From: Rickettsiales bacterium
Lineage (GTDB): Bacteria; Pseudomonadota; Alphaproteobacteria; Rickettsiales; UBA1997
DNA length: 15,056 nucleotides
Reading direction: 5' to 3'
NCBI GenBank assembly: GCA_023262945.1
Contig: JALQXY010000108.1
Coordinates: 1-15,056, forward strand
A program made the translations under genes and the position numbers. A model generated the notes under the pieces. That model searched no databases, was not told the DNA's origin, and was given only the letters and a program-made list of their open reading frames with translations. Positions 1 through 7,858 of the stretch are shown here, one piece after another (position 1 is the first letter of the stretch; each line of letters begins with the position of its first letter).

Positions 1-32
1 AAAAATAGAAGAAGTTTCTCAAGATTGATTTA
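1..32 (+). repeat. Exact inverted copy of the xseB 3' end
   Basis: Bases 1-32 are the exact reverse complement of 191-222. Read on the plus strand, bases 1-27 encode the last eight residues and stop codon of XseB (ending IEEVSQD), so the terminal codons of xseB occur twice, facing each other across the palindromic element at 33-190. The symmetry (centre near 111.5) runs to base 1, so the copy may extend beyond the window. It could be a real inverted duplication, the tail of a second xseB copy, or a fold-back chimera from amplification or assembly. The identity is seen directly; the cause is unknown. Confidence 0.85.
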
Positions 33-190
33 TACCAATTCCCATCTAAAAATGAACAATATGACAAAATATTTTTAAGATAAAAATTATAAAAAATGCA
101 AGTCCTATGCCTATAGGACTTAAGGCTTTTTACAATTTTTATCTTAAAAAATATTTTGTCATATTGTTCATTTTTAGATGGGAATTGGTA
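33..190. repeat. Palindromic dispersed repeat, MITE-like, copy 1
   Basis: This 158-base, almost fully palindromic element starts with TACCAATTCCCATC and ends with the complementary GATGGGAATTGGTA. The arms pair over about 57 bases; the visible differences are one T-run length (five versus six) and a base change next to the core. The core at 98-125 is a separate smaller hairpin. A second, diverged copy lies at 14903-15056 with its core inverted relative to this one. The size, terminal inverted repeats, lack of coding capacity and two copies at unrelated sites fit a miniature inverted-repeat element. Element ends beginning and ending with TA could suggest a TA-targeting transposase of the IS630/Tc1 type, but that is inference and no transposase is present in the window. 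Confidence 0.85.
91..121 (-). terminator. Candidate intrinsic terminator for xseB, inside repeat copy 1
   Basis: Read on the minus strand, downstream of xseB, the core forms a 9-bp stem (AAGTCCTAT / ATAGGACTT, plus-strand 100-108 and 113-121) with a 4-base loop. Then come GCA and six T residues (A-run at 91-96 on the plus strand). Stem plus T-run is the form of a Rho-independent terminator. The stem holds only four G-C pairs, so strength is uncertain; the surrounding long palindrome could extend it. Confidence 0.55.
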
Positions 191-194
191 TAAA

Positions 195-410
195 TCAATC
201 TTGAGAAACTTCTTCTATTTTTATTTTAGCTGATTGCAAAAGTTTGCTACAATGAATATGTAACGACTTACCTTCTTCGTAAAGCTTAACCATATCATCT
301 AAATTAACCTTTTTAGAAGATAATGTTTCAACAATTTCTTCTAATCTTTTTAAGGCATTTTCATAGGACATTTTGGTGATTTCTTTAGAAATTTCTTTGG
401 AATTTGTCAT
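195..410 (-). CDS. xseB: Exodeoxyribonuclease VII small subunit
   Basis: XseB is the small subunit of exonuclease VII, which degrades single-stranded DNA into oligonucleotides in repair and recombination; several small subunits bind each XseA. The 71-residue product has the usual family length. It shows the characteristic helical pattern: SYENALKRLEEIVETL at about residues 15-30, then an acidic-basic stretch with LYEEGKSL and HCSKLL. The first 14 residues are poorly conserved and Met14 is an alternative start, but the full length matches relatives better. xseA is not in the window. It is the last gene of the minus-strand group, 115 bases after purF, and its stop codon lies 4 bases from the palindromic repeat. 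Its last codons are duplicated in inverted orientation at 1-27. Confidence 0.92.
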   Translation of the reverse strand: MTNSKEISKEITKMSYENALKRLEEIVETLSSKKVNLDDMVKLYEEGKSLHIHCSKLLQSAKIKIEEVSQD

Positions 411-525
411 AAATATTAATTTTTTCTTAAAAGTACCACTGCAAATCAGTAAATTTTGGTAATTTTGTTTTTAAATTAAAAAATAAAAATAATAAAAAAT
501 AATGGGGGGGTGTTTAATGGTATTA
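411..525. other. purF-xseB spacer with a G7 tract
   Basis: This 115-base AT-rich spacer contains a run of seven G at 504-510 (C7 on the transcribed minus strand), just downstream of the purF stop. It is a striking homopolymer in such an AT-rich setting. I see no convincing terminator hairpin, so purF and xseB may be co-transcribed. Confidence 0.6.
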
Positions 526-1947
526 CTATTGGTAAAACTCAAATAAGGGTAATTCAGAGCCCTCTTTATCAATTAATGGTATAGGGTATTGGTTGGAAAA
601 ACAGGCATCGCAATATTGCGGATTGTCATTATTTCGTTCTTTTTTGTTAATTGCTTTATAAAGACCATTTATTGAAATATAAAAAACACCATCAGCGCCA
701 ATAATTTTAGCAATTTCTTGTACGGAATGGTTAGAGGCGATTAAATGATCTTTTTTAGGGGTATCAACTCCGTAGAAGCAAGGTGATATAGTTGGTGGTG
801 AAGCTATTAACAAATAAACTTCAGTGGCTCCGGCATCGCGCATCATTTGTACAATTTTTTTTGAAGTGGTGCCTCTTACAATACTATCATCAACTAGGAT
901 AACTTTTTTACCTTTAATGGATCTTGAATTAGCGTTATGTTTTAATTTAACGCCAAAGTTACGAACGCGATCAGTTGGCTCTATAAAAGTTCGTCCAACA
1001 TAATGATTTCTAATAATACCTAATTCAAAGGGAATTTTGGATTGCATTGCATACCCTATTGCTGCCGGCACGCCAGAATCAGGAACTGGAACCACTATAT
1101 CGGCGTTAATTTTTACTTCTTTAGCAAGTTCAATACCAATATTCTTGCGCATTTCATAAACATTTTTGCCATCAATATTGCTATCGGGGCGAGCAAAATA
1201 AATATATTCAAAAATACAAAATTTTGGTGATTGTTTGATGAATGGTTGCAATGAAGAAATACCTTTATCATCAATTAAAACCATCTCTCCTGGTAAAACG
1301 TCTCTTACGAAATCAGCAGCAATGATATCTAAAGCGCAGCTTTCTGAGGCAAATATGTAAGAATTGCCCAACTTTCCGATAACTAGAGGTCTGACACCAT
1401 AAGGATCACGAATTGCTATTATGCCATCTTTATGAATTAAAACCAATGAAAAAGCTCCTTCAATTTGAGAAGTAGCATCGATAATTTTTTCTTGCAGAGT
1501 TGCTTTATGACTAAGAGCTATGAGATGCATAATAATTTCGCTATCCATTGTAGTTTGAAAAATTGCACCTTTTTTTATAAGAGAGTTTCTTAATTTATTA
1601 ACATTGGTTAAGTTGCCATTATGCGCCAATCCTAAAAATCCTAAACTGAGTTGAGCATAAAGAGGTTGAAAATTTTTTGCTGCTTTTGATCCAATTGTTG
1701 AATATCTTACATGGCCAATAGCAGAATTGCCGCATAATTTATTAACTACTTCTTGTGAAGTAAAATTTTCAGAAACTAAACCTTCAGCAAAATGCGCTGA
1801 AAAATACTCTCCATTCATCGCTATGATACCAGCAGCTTCTTGACCTCTATGTTGCAATGCATGAAGTCCAAGCGCGGTATTGATGGCAGCATCTTCAGAA
1901 TTATAAATAGCAAAAATACCACATTCTTCTTTTAACTTATCAAACAT
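526..1947 (-). CDS. purF: Amidophosphoribosyltransferase
   Basis: PurF catalyses the first committed step of purine synthesis, making 5-phosphoribosylamine from PRPP and glutamine. The 473-residue protein has the N-terminal glutamine amidohydrolase domain with nucleophile Cys9 in EECGIFAI; the eight residues before it look like the propeptide removed in the Bacillus-type enzyme. GHVRYST follows at about 78-84. The phosphoribosyltransferase domain carries the PRPP loop VILVDDSIVRGTTS at about 349-362. Cys244, Cys390, Cys446 and Cys449 match in context the four [4Fe-4S] ligands of the Bacillus subtilis enzyme, so this is the iron-sulfur type and not the E. coli type. It starts 34 bases after the slt stop and precedes xseB. 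The start codon has no visible Shine-Dalgarno sequence but is fixed by the propeptide-Cys spacing. Confidence 0.98.
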   Translation of the reverse strand: MFDKLKEECGIFAIYNSEDAAINTALGLHALQHRGQEAAGIIAMNGEYFSAHFAEGLVSENFTSQEVVNKLCGNSAIGHVRYSTIGSKAAKNFQPLYAQLSLGFLGLAHNGNLTNVNKLRNSLIKKGAIFQTTMDSEIIMHLIALSHKATLQEKIIDATSQIEGAFSLVLIHKDGIIAIRDPYGVRPLVIGKLGNSYIFASESCALDIIAADFVRDVLPGEMVLIDDKGISSLQPFIKQSPKFCIFEYIYFARPDSNIDGKNVYEMRKNIGIELAKEVKINADIVVPVPDSGVPAAIGYAMQSKIPFELGIIRNHYVGRTFIEPTDRVRNFGVKLKHNANSRSIKGKKVILVDDSIVRGTTSKKIVQMMRDAGATEVYLLIASPPTISPCFYGVDTPKKDHLIASNHSVQEIAKIIGADGVFYISINGLYKAINKKERNNDNPQYCDACFSNQYPIPLIDKEGSELPLFEFYQ

Positions 1948-1981
1948 TTAGCAATTATTAATTAATATAATTTATGAAAAT

Positions 1982-4102
1982 CTAAGGATTGGATTTGTCA
2001 CTAGTTAATAGATATTTATAAACTATAACATTTTCCATAATTCTTTGTACGTAATTTCTGGTTTCATAATAAGTAATCAGTTCAATCCAGTCAACAATTT
2101 TATCTATATCATGACCAACTTCCCTTGGATCATAAAATTCATCAATCCACCTATATGCATTGTTAGGCCCGGCATTGTAAGCAGCAATTGCTAAAATTTC
2201 TGAACCATTAAATTTATCAACTAAGCTTTTTATATAATAAGAGCCAATTTTTATATTATAATCAATATCATTAGATAGTTTTTTTCTATCATATTTTATA
2301 TCTAATTCTTTTGTTACTAATTTAGCGGTTTCTGGCATAATTTGCATAAAGCCTACTGCGCCAGCAGAGCTTAAAGCTTCTTTAGCAAAGCCGCTTTCTT
2401 GTCTTATTATAGCGTGAATCAATGAAGCATTGTGATTATTTTTAATTTTATCAATAATCTGAAAACTATCTTTAACAAAAAATACATCTTTTTTAGCAGC
2501 TATTCTGGCTAATTTTACCTCTAGAGAACGATTAGAAAATTCATTAACAATTTTCATTATAATTGCTATTTGTCCTTTGCTTTTAGTATTGTAAATTATC
2601 GATTCCAATAGATCGATAGACTGGCTTATTTTTCCTTGCTTTAATAATAAGTATGCTATCTGAACATCAACTGAGTTAGATATGTCGAGCATGTCTTGCG
2701 CTGTTATATTCGGAATTTCTGGTAAATTAATTGATATTTTCTGATTATTCTTTTTGGCTAAATTATGATATTTATTAATGGCTAATTGTCCATAAAAATA
2801 AATTGGATAATTACTAGCCTCTTTATACCATTTTAAAGCATCACTTTCTATGCCGATTTCTTCCATAGATCTACCAAGCCAGTAAGATGCTCTGGCTATT
2901 GTTATTGGTTGTACTACATTATTATATAAATTAGAAAAATGTTTATAAGCATTTTTTGGTTTATCAAGAAAACTTAAAGCAATCCAACCCGACATCCACT
3001 GCTCTTCCCAATATTTTGGACTATCTTTTGTTAAATTGCTGCGCTCTATAATATTGTAAGCGTCTTTATATTCTTTGTTTTTTAATAACTCTCTGGAGTA
3101 AAGATTTCTTAAACTCCACCATTTATCACTAAAATTAAAATCTTTAGGTGTTTTTAGTAGTAAATCAATAACATCTTCAGTCATATTTTTTGATTTATAC
3201 CATAAAGCGCGACGATAAAGCAAAGCTTCATTATTGCGAAGTTTTCTTGGTATGGAAAGTATGATATTATTTATATATTTTTTGTTGTAATTTATATCTA
3301 CTGCAGCATTAAAAAGTTTTTTATAATCTTTGCCAAGTAATGGAATTATTCTTTTAGCCTCACTTATCATGTCATCCATCAGAAGCCTCTCTATACGAAA
3401 TACATGATCTTTTTCATTAAGTTGAAGATGGTATTTGTCTAAAAAATTAGCTTCTTCATCTTTGTCAAAATTTTCTTCAATCCATATTTTTGATATTTCT
3501 TTATGTATATCTTTATTTATTTTTTCTAACTCGAGTTCTGAAAGTTGTGATTTTTGAAAAAAATCAATTTTAGCTTTTAAAAGATAAAGCTTAGATTCTT
3601 TACTGGTTGGATCATTTAAGGCAAAATATTGAGCTATTCGATCATATGGCAAGTTTTGATCCATGATAATTTTTTCTGCATTCTTTTTTACGCTATCAAT
3701 TTCTTGTAAATGCTGATTATCATTTACAAATTTTTCTATATTACTAAAAGATATATCTTCAATATTACTTACTCTGCTATATTTATGCCAATCGATCATT
3801 TTACATATGGCTCGACTGAAATCTTTTTTTACCAATAAAATGTTATTTGAAAGCTCAGAATGTCTTTTTGTATCTTGCGAAGATGCATCTTTTTTGAAAT
3901 TGTGACATAGTGTAGTTGCTTCATTGTATTTTCTTTTTTCAACAAGATCCTCTATTTCTCTAAAATCAGATTCTTCTTTTTCTGAAAATTTATACCATAT
4001 TTTATCACTAATACTAGAAGTAGAAATTTTATCATTAGAAAAAGCTTTATTGTTAGCAATAAGCTGTATGATAATAATTGTTACGATTAACCTTAAAAGC
4101 AT
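1982..4102 (-). CDS. slt: Soluble lytic murein transglycosylase, Slt70-like
   Basis: This is a periplasmic enzyme that cleaves the MurNAc-GlcNAc bond of peptidoglycan, forming 1,6-anhydro-MurNAc ends. The 706-residue product begins with a signal peptide (hydrophobic core RLIVTIIIIQLIA, residues 4-16; cleavage likely near residues 21-22). A long alpha-helical region (about 40-540) follows, low in recognisable motifs and rich in TPR-like helix pairs such as ASYWLGRSMEEIG, which fits the superhelical ring of Slt70. The C-terminal SLT catalytic domain (about 550-690) has IRQESGF with catalytic Glu569, then GAVGFMQIMPETA and AAYNAGPNNA, all hallmarks of the family. Length is slightly above that of E. 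coli Slt (about 645 residues). It is the first gene of the minus-strand group, divergent from the NDUFA12-like gene, with its promoter presumably in 4103-4462. Confidence 0.94.
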   Translation of the reverse strand: MLLRLIVTIIIIQLIANNKAFSNDKISTSSISDKIWYKFSEKEESDFREIEDLVEKRKYNEATTLCHNFKKDASSQDTKRHSELSNNILLVKKDFSRAICKMIDWHKYSRVSNIEDISFSNIEKFVNDNQHLQEIDSVKKNAEKIIMDQNLPYDRIAQYFALNDPTSKESKLYLLKAKIDFFQKSQLSELELEKINKDIHKEISKIWIEENFDKDEEANFLDKYHLQLNEKDHVFRIERLLMDDMISEAKRIIPLLGKDYKKLFNAAVDINYNKKYINNIILSIPRKLRNNEALLYRRALWYKSKNMTEDVIDLLLKTPKDFNFSDKWWSLRNLYSRELLKNKEYKDAYNIIERSNLTKDSPKYWEEQWMSGWIALSFLDKPKNAYKHFSNLYNNVVQPITIARASYWLGRSMEEIGIESDALKWYKEASNYPIYFYGQLAINKYHNLAKKNNQKISINLPEIPNITAQDMLDISNSVDVQIAYLLLKQGKISQSIDLLESIIYNTKSKGQIAIIMKIVNEFSNRSLEVKLARIAAKKDVFFVKDSFQIIDKIKNNHNASLIHAIIRQESGFAKEALSSAGAVGFMQIMPETAKLVTKELDIKYDRKKLSNDIDYNIKIGSYYIKSLVDKFNGSEILAIAAYNAGPNNAYRWIDEFYDPREVGHDIDKIVDWIELITYYETRNYVQRIMENVIVYKYLLTSDKSNP

Positions 4103-4462
4103 TGATAATAAAAATTCTTAAAAAGAAAAAATGTTTTACTAATTAAAAAAACTTTAATTTTATAAAATTAGATTTATATCAGAAATTGCAGAAATTACCT
4201 TTTTAAGGCAAAATAAAAATTAGCACCCAACTGCAATTGTTATGATATTTTCAATCTTTAAAATTGAAAAAGATTGGTTGGATTTTAATTTTATCTTTTT
4301 TGACTAAAGATTATAAAATAAATTAAGCCCATTAAGCTTGTACATTATATAGATTTTATTTTTTAAATTTATCTAGAAATATTTTGTTAAAAATAAAATT
4401 AACTTAGTATTATTACAATTATAACTAATTTAACCTACGATTTACTAAAGCAAGATAAAAAT
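4103..4462. promoter_or_regulatory. Divergent intergenic region, slt / NDUFA12-like operon
   Basis: This 360-base non-coding spacer separates two divergent transcription units and must hold both promoters. It is very AT-rich. A candidate plus-strand promoter is TTGTTA at 4384-4389 and TATTAT at 4408-4413 with an 18-base spacer. An inverted repeat, CAATCTTT at 4252-4259 and AAAGATTG at 4269-4276, could be an operator or a weak hairpin. I found no tRNA-like cloverleaf, riboswitch motif or convincing small ORF. In DNA this AT-rich, promoter-like hexamers arise by chance, so the individual boxes are weak calls. Confidence 0.4.
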
Positions 4463-4780
4463 ATGGATATAATAAACAAAATTGCAATAAAGCTTTTTCA
4501 AGATAAGGTTGGAATTGATGAATTTGGTAATCAATATTATCAAAGCAAAGATAAAAAAAAGAGATTTGTTGTTTATAATGGTATTCCAGAACCAACCAAA
4601 ATACCTAGCGAATGGCGAGTTTGGATTCATTACAAGTGCAATAAAGCACCCTCTAATTTTAAAATAAAAAAATATTTTTGGCAAAAAATGCACATACCAA
4701 ATTTAACTGGTACTAGATTTGCTCATAAGCCAAAAAATACTAGCAGTAATTCTAATTATGAAGCTTGGTCACCTAAATAA
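4463..4780 (+). CDS. NDUFA12-family NADH:ubiquinone oxidoreductase accessory subunit
   Basis: This 105-residue protein belongs to the NDUFA12 / 17.2-kDa family (B17.2), an accessory subunit of respiratory complex I shared by mitochondria and Alphaproteobacteria. It is thought to bind the peripheral arm on the cytoplasmic side. Visible marks are GIDEFGNQYYQSK (17-29), the RFVVYNG block, and EPTKIPSEWRVWIHY (about 43-57), where the W-x2-W-[IL]-H pattern is typical. There is no signal peptide or membrane segment. The C-terminal tail, rich in Asn and Ser and ending EAWSPK, also fits. It is first in the plus-strand operon, 15 bases before mlaD. The nuo genes are elsewhere. The start is the first ATG; no Shine-Dalgarno is seen. 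Confidence 0.92.
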   Translation: MDIINKIAIKLFQDKVGIDEFGNQYYQSKDKKKRFVVYNGIPEPTKIPSEWRVWIHYKCNKAPSNFKIKKYFWQKMHIPNLTGTRFAHKPKNTSSNSNYEAWSPK

Positions 4781-4795
4781 TTAATAACAAATTTT

Positions 4796-5251
4796 ATGAA
4801 TAAAAATTATTTCGAGATAATAGTTGGAACATTTGTTTTAATATGTGCTATATTATTTGTCTCAGACTCTATAAAAGGAACCAAAATAAATGATAATAAT
4901 GGCTATACATTAATTGCTAAATTTAACAATATAGATGGTATCACTTCCGGTAGTGATGTTAAAATTGCTGGAGTTAAAATTGGTTCTGTTGATAGTCAAG
5001 ATTTAGATCAAAAAAGCTACCAAGCAGTTTTAAAATTGTCAATTAACCCTAACATCAAAATTCCTCTTGATAGTTCAATAAAGGTATCTTCCGAAGGTTT
5101 ACTTGGGTCGAAATTCTTGCAGATCAACCCAGGTGGAGATGTTGAAAATTTAGTTAATGGTGATGAAATTGAATTTACTCAATCATCAGTAAGTTTTGAA
5201 GATTTACTAGGAAAATTTATTTTTAGCTCCAACGAAGAATCTAAAAAATGA
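4796..5251 (+). CDS. mlaD: MlaD-like MCE-domain lipid transport protein
   Basis: This 151-residue protein has one N-terminal membrane helix (about 8-26, core IIVGTFVLICAILFV) and a single MCE domain (about 36-115), so most of it lies in the periplasm. Diagnostic stretches are FNNIDGITSGSDVKIAGVKI (43-62), then SSEGLLGSKFLQINPGG (98-114). In the Mla system MlaD forms a hexameric ring that takes up phospholipids and works with the MlaFEB ABC transporter to maintain outer membrane lipid asymmetry. No mlaE, mlaF, mlaB or mlaC is nearby, so partners must be encoded elsewhere. Its stop overlaps the next start in ATGA, implying translational coupling with the DUF2155 gene. Assignment to MlaD rather than another single-MCE protein rests on length and domain layout. 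Confidence 0.9.
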   Translation: MNKNYFEIIVGTFVLICAILFVSDSIKGTKINDNNGYTLIAKFNNIDGITSGSDVKIAGVKIGSVDSQDLDQKSYQAVLKLSINPNIKIPLDSSIKVSSEGLLGSKFLQINPGGDVENLVNGDEIEFTQSSVSFEDLLGKFIFSSNEESKK

Positions 5252-5751
5252 AATTAATTTTTGTAAGATTTATCACTGCTGTATTACTTCTTTTTACAAC
5301 TAATCAAAATTTATTGGCACAAGATGTATTGGAAGAATTAAATAATTACGAAGAAGAAAGTGATCAAATTAACATTTTTGATGATTATCAAGAAAGTGAA
5401 AAACAAAGCTATGTAATCGACCATTCCAAAATAAATCCTTCTAATTTTTATAAAAAAGCCATTATACAAGCTCTTGATAAGTCAACTGCTCGTAAATCAG
5501 ATTTATCAATTGCAGTGGGTAGCGAAAGAAAGTTTGATAATATTTTGATAAAAATCCATAAATGTTGGAAAGCCCCTCTTCAGCAGGCTCCAGAAAGCAA
5601 AGCTCTTATTCAGGTAATAGAAGAGATTAAGTATTCTTACGAAACAAAAACCAATAATTTATTTTTTGGATGGATATTCGCTTCTACCCCGTCAATTTCA
5701 GGCTTGGAACATCCTATTTATGACTTAACTCTAATTAATTGTACTGATTAA
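5248..5751 (+). CDS. DUF2155-domain periplasmic protein
   Basis: This is an exported protein of 167 residues with no known function. A signal peptide covers residues 1-24 (hydrophobic FITAVLLLF, likely cleavage after LLA). An acidic, low-complexity linker follows (about 25-60), then the DUF2155 domain (about 90-165). The domain is recognisable by KCWKAP around Cys106 and by FFGWIFASTPSISGLEHP, with YDLTLINC ending at Cys165. These two cysteines are the only ones in the mature protein and could form a disulfide. The family is found mainly in Alphaproteobacteria and often sits near the NDUFA12-like gene. Its start overlaps the mlaD stop by 4 bases and its stop overlaps the rpe start by one base (TAATG). 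Confidence 0.9.
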   Translation: MKLIFVRFITAVLLLFTTNQNLLAQDVLEELNNYEEESDQINIFDDYQESEKQSYVIDHSKINPSNFYKKAIIQALDKSTARKSDLSIAVGSERKFDNILIKIHKCWKAPLQQAPESKALIQVIEEIKYSYETKTNNLFFGWIFASTPSISGLEHPIYDLTLINCTD

Positions 5752-6398
5752 TGATTAAAATATCGCCATCTTTGTTATCTTGTGATTTTTCAAGAATGGG
5801 GCAAGAAATATTAGATCTAGAATTAGCTGGTGCTGACTATTTACATCTTGATGTCATGGATGGTCAATTTGTGCCTAATATTACATTTGGTAATGAACTC
5901 ATTAAATCAATTAGAAAATGCTCTAAATTGCCATTTGATACTCATTTGATGATAAATAATCCTGATAATCATATCGCTAATTTTGTCGAAGCTGGATCTG
6001 ATATAATCACAATTCATTTTGAGGCAGTTACTCACGCTGATCGAACGCTAGATTTTATTAAATCCTTTAATAAAAAAGCTGGCATTTCTATTGTACCGTC
6101 AACCAATGAGAATAACATTGATTATATTATAGAAAAATGTGACTTAATTTTGGTAATGACAGTTAATCCTGGATTTGGAGGTCAAGAATTTCTTACAAAT
6201 CAATTAAAAAAAATTGAAAATATTAAAAATAAAATAATAAAAAGTGGTAAAAAAATAGAATTAGAGGTTGATGGTGGTATTAATAATATAACTGCAAAAT
6301 CGGTTATCAATGCCGGAGCTGATGTTTTAGTTTCAGGGTCTTATATATTTAAAAGTAAAGACAAAAAATTAGCAATTTGTAAACTAAGAAATGCTTAA
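5751..6398 (+). CDS. rpe: Ribulose-phosphate 3-epimerase
   Basis: Rpe interconverts D-ribulose 5-phosphate and D-xylulose 5-phosphate in the non-oxidative pentose phosphate pathway, a cytosolic step that helps supply ribose for nucleotides. The 215-residue TIM-barrel protein has the normal family length. Visible are ISPSLLSCDF (4-13), HLDVMDGQFVPNITFG (32-47), FDTHLMI (62-68), the phosphate-binding VNPGFGGQEF, and EVDGGIN. The metal and catalytic residues His32, Asp34, His65 and Asp174 are all present; Asp34 and Asp174 are the expected acid/base pair. It is tightly packed: its start shares one base with the DUF2155 stop, and murD begins 8 bases before its end. Confidence 0.98.
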   Translation: MIKISPSLLSCDFSRMGQEILDLELAGADYLHLDVMDGQFVPNITFGNELIKSIRKCSKLPFDTHLMINNPDNHIANFVEAGSDIITIHFEAVTHADRTLDFIKSFNKKAGISIVPSTNENNIDYIIEKCDLILVMTVNPGFGGQEFLTNQLKKIENIKNKIIKSGKKIELEVDGGINNITAKSVINAGADVLVSGSYIFKSKDKKLAICKLRNA

Positions 6399-7818
6399 TT
6401 ACCTTAATTCAAATAATACATTTATTGTTTATGGGCTTGGTATTTCTGGAATAGCGACCATAAAATATCTAGTGCAAAATACTAATAATAAAATTATAGC
6501 TAGTGATGATAATTTAGAAAATCTTAATAAAATATCTAAAGATTTGGAATATCTTGAAAAAGAAATTAAATTTGTAAAACCGCAAGATTTAAATTTTAAT
6601 AAAAATACTATTATCATAAATTCTCCTGGAATTCCTATTTACAATCCTCCTCACCCCATTTTACTTAAAGCTATAAGTAATAAATCTGCTATAATTTGTG
6701 ATATCGAATTATTTTATTATATCAATAGTAATCATAATTTTATTGCAGTAACTGGAACAAATGGCAAGTCAACGACCGTTAGCTTAATTAATCATATATT
6801 ACTAAATCTTGGAATAAAAAGTAATCTAGGTGGTAATATTGGAAAGGCTTGTTTTGATTTAGATATATCTAGTTTAAAAAAAGATTATGTATTAGAGATA
6901 TCATCTTATCAAATTGATTTATTAAAAAATGCTCATTTTAAGATTTCTGCATTAACCAATATAACTCCAGATCATATAGAGCGTTATGGAAATTTTGATA
7001 ATTACTATAAATCCAAAAAAAAAATTTTTGACCAGCAAAAAACTGGTGATGTAGCAATAATAAATATCGATGATGAATTTTCTTTCAAACTATTTAATCA
7101 ATTAAAACAAGATAAAAATCATAAATCAGACTTAATACCAATTTCTACTAGAAATATTTTAGATAAAGGTGTGTCATTTATTAGTGGAATATTATACAAT
7201 AAAATATTAGGTAACAACAATCATTATAAAATAAATCCACAATTTCTTGTGGGTCAACATAACAATGAAAATATAGCAATAGCCTTCGCTTCAGTGTTTT
7301 GTAATTTATACAAAAATCATCAAGAAAAAATTAATAATCAAAATTTAAACAGCATAATTGATTCTATAGAAAATTTTACCGGACTTAAGCACAGAATGCA
7401 ATTTTTAGGTAGAATTAATAATATTGCTTTTTATAATGATAGCAAAGCCACAAATGCCGATGCAGCTTATCATGCTCTTAAAGCATTGGATAATATTTAT
7501 TGGATACTTGGTGGTAGGCCTAAGATTGGTGGAATTGAGTCACTATCACCTTTATTTAGTAAAATTAAGAAAGCTTTTTTAATAGGAGAAGCTAGCGATG
7601 AATTTGCAAAAATTTTAGATAGATATAATGTGAATTATGAAAAAAGTTTTACTTTAGATAATGCTACTAAAAAAGCATTTAGCGATGCTAAAATTAACAA
7701 CTCAGATCAAAAAAACATTTTACTCTCTCCCGCTTGTGCGTCTTTTGACCAATGGCAAAATTTCGAACAAAGAGGAGATTATTTTTGCAAGATTTTTGAT
7801 GATATTAAAAAAGCTTAA
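6391..7818 (+). CDS. murD: UDP-N-acetylmuramoyl-L-alanine--D-glutamate ligase
   Basis: MurD adds D-glutamate to UDP-MurNAc-L-alanine using ATP, a cytosolic step of peptidoglycan precursor synthesis. The 475-residue product shows all three Mur ligase domains: an N-terminal UDP-binding domain with GLGISG (15-20), the central ATPase with P-loop TGTNGKST (121-128), GGNIG, EISSYQID and TPDHIERYG, and the C-terminal domain starting near HRMQFLG (334-340) with DSKATNADAA (350-359) and SPACASFDQW. No key motif is missing. It is a little longer than E. coli MurD (about 438 residues), with extra Asn- and Lys-rich loops. The start overlaps rpe by 8 bases, implying coupling. With slt, it indicates that this organism makes and remodels peptidoglycan. 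Confidence 0.98.
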   Translation: MLNYLNSNNTFIVYGLGISGIATIKYLVQNTNNKIIASDDNLENLNKISKDLEYLEKEIKFVKPQDLNFNKNTIIINSPGIPIYNPPHPILLKAISNKSAIICDIELFYYINSNHNFIAVTGTNGKSTTVSLINHILLNLGIKSNLGGNIGKACFDLDISSLKKDYVLEISSYQIDLLKNAHFKISALTNITPDHIERYGNFDNYYKSKKKIFDQQKTGDVAIINIDDEFSFKLFNQLKQDKNHKSDLIPISTRNILDKGVSFISGILYNKILGNNNHYKINPQFLVGQHNNENIAIAFASVFCNLYKNHQEKINNQNLNSIIDSIENFTGLKHRMQFLGRINNIAFYNDSKATNADAAYHALKALDNIYWILGGRPKIGGIESLSPLFSKIKKAFLIGEASDEFAKILDRYNVNYEKSFTLDNATKKAFSDAKINNSDQKNILLSPACASFDQWQNFEQRGDYFCKIFDDIKKA

Positions 7819-7823
7819 TAAAA

Positions 7824-7852
7824 TTTACAAATTAGCCTTAGTCATATATATA
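7824..7852 (+). promoter_or_regulatory. Weak candidate promoter for the giant gene
   Basis: In the 40-base gap after murD, TTTACA (7824-7829) and TATATA (7847-7852) are 17 bases apart, sigma-70-like. Transcription would start close to the ATG at 7859, giving a leaderless or nearly leaderless message. Given the base composition this may be chance, and read-through from murD is equally possible. Confidence 0.22.
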
Positions 7853-7858
7853 AAAATT

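Noticed and set aside
33..190. CRISPR repeat or tRNA/ncRNA gene
   Set aside because: There is only one unit here, with no spacers and no cloverleaf; the structure is a single long hairpin repeated once more 14.7 kb away.
4300..4317. TTGACT and TATAAA as a promoter pair
   Set aside because: They are only 6 bases apart, so they cannot be the -35 and -10 of one promoter.
4445..4693. 82-codon hydrophobic minus-strand frame
   Set aside because: It is antisense to the well-recognised NDUFA12-like gene and its hydrophobicity follows from the A-rich codons opposite.
7661..7858. N-terminal extension of the giant protein, overlapping murD by about 158 bases
   Set aside because: The frame is open upstream, but the extension lies inside murD in another frame and would bury the signal peptide; ATG 7859 gives a clean n-region, hydrophobic core and SHA cleavage site.
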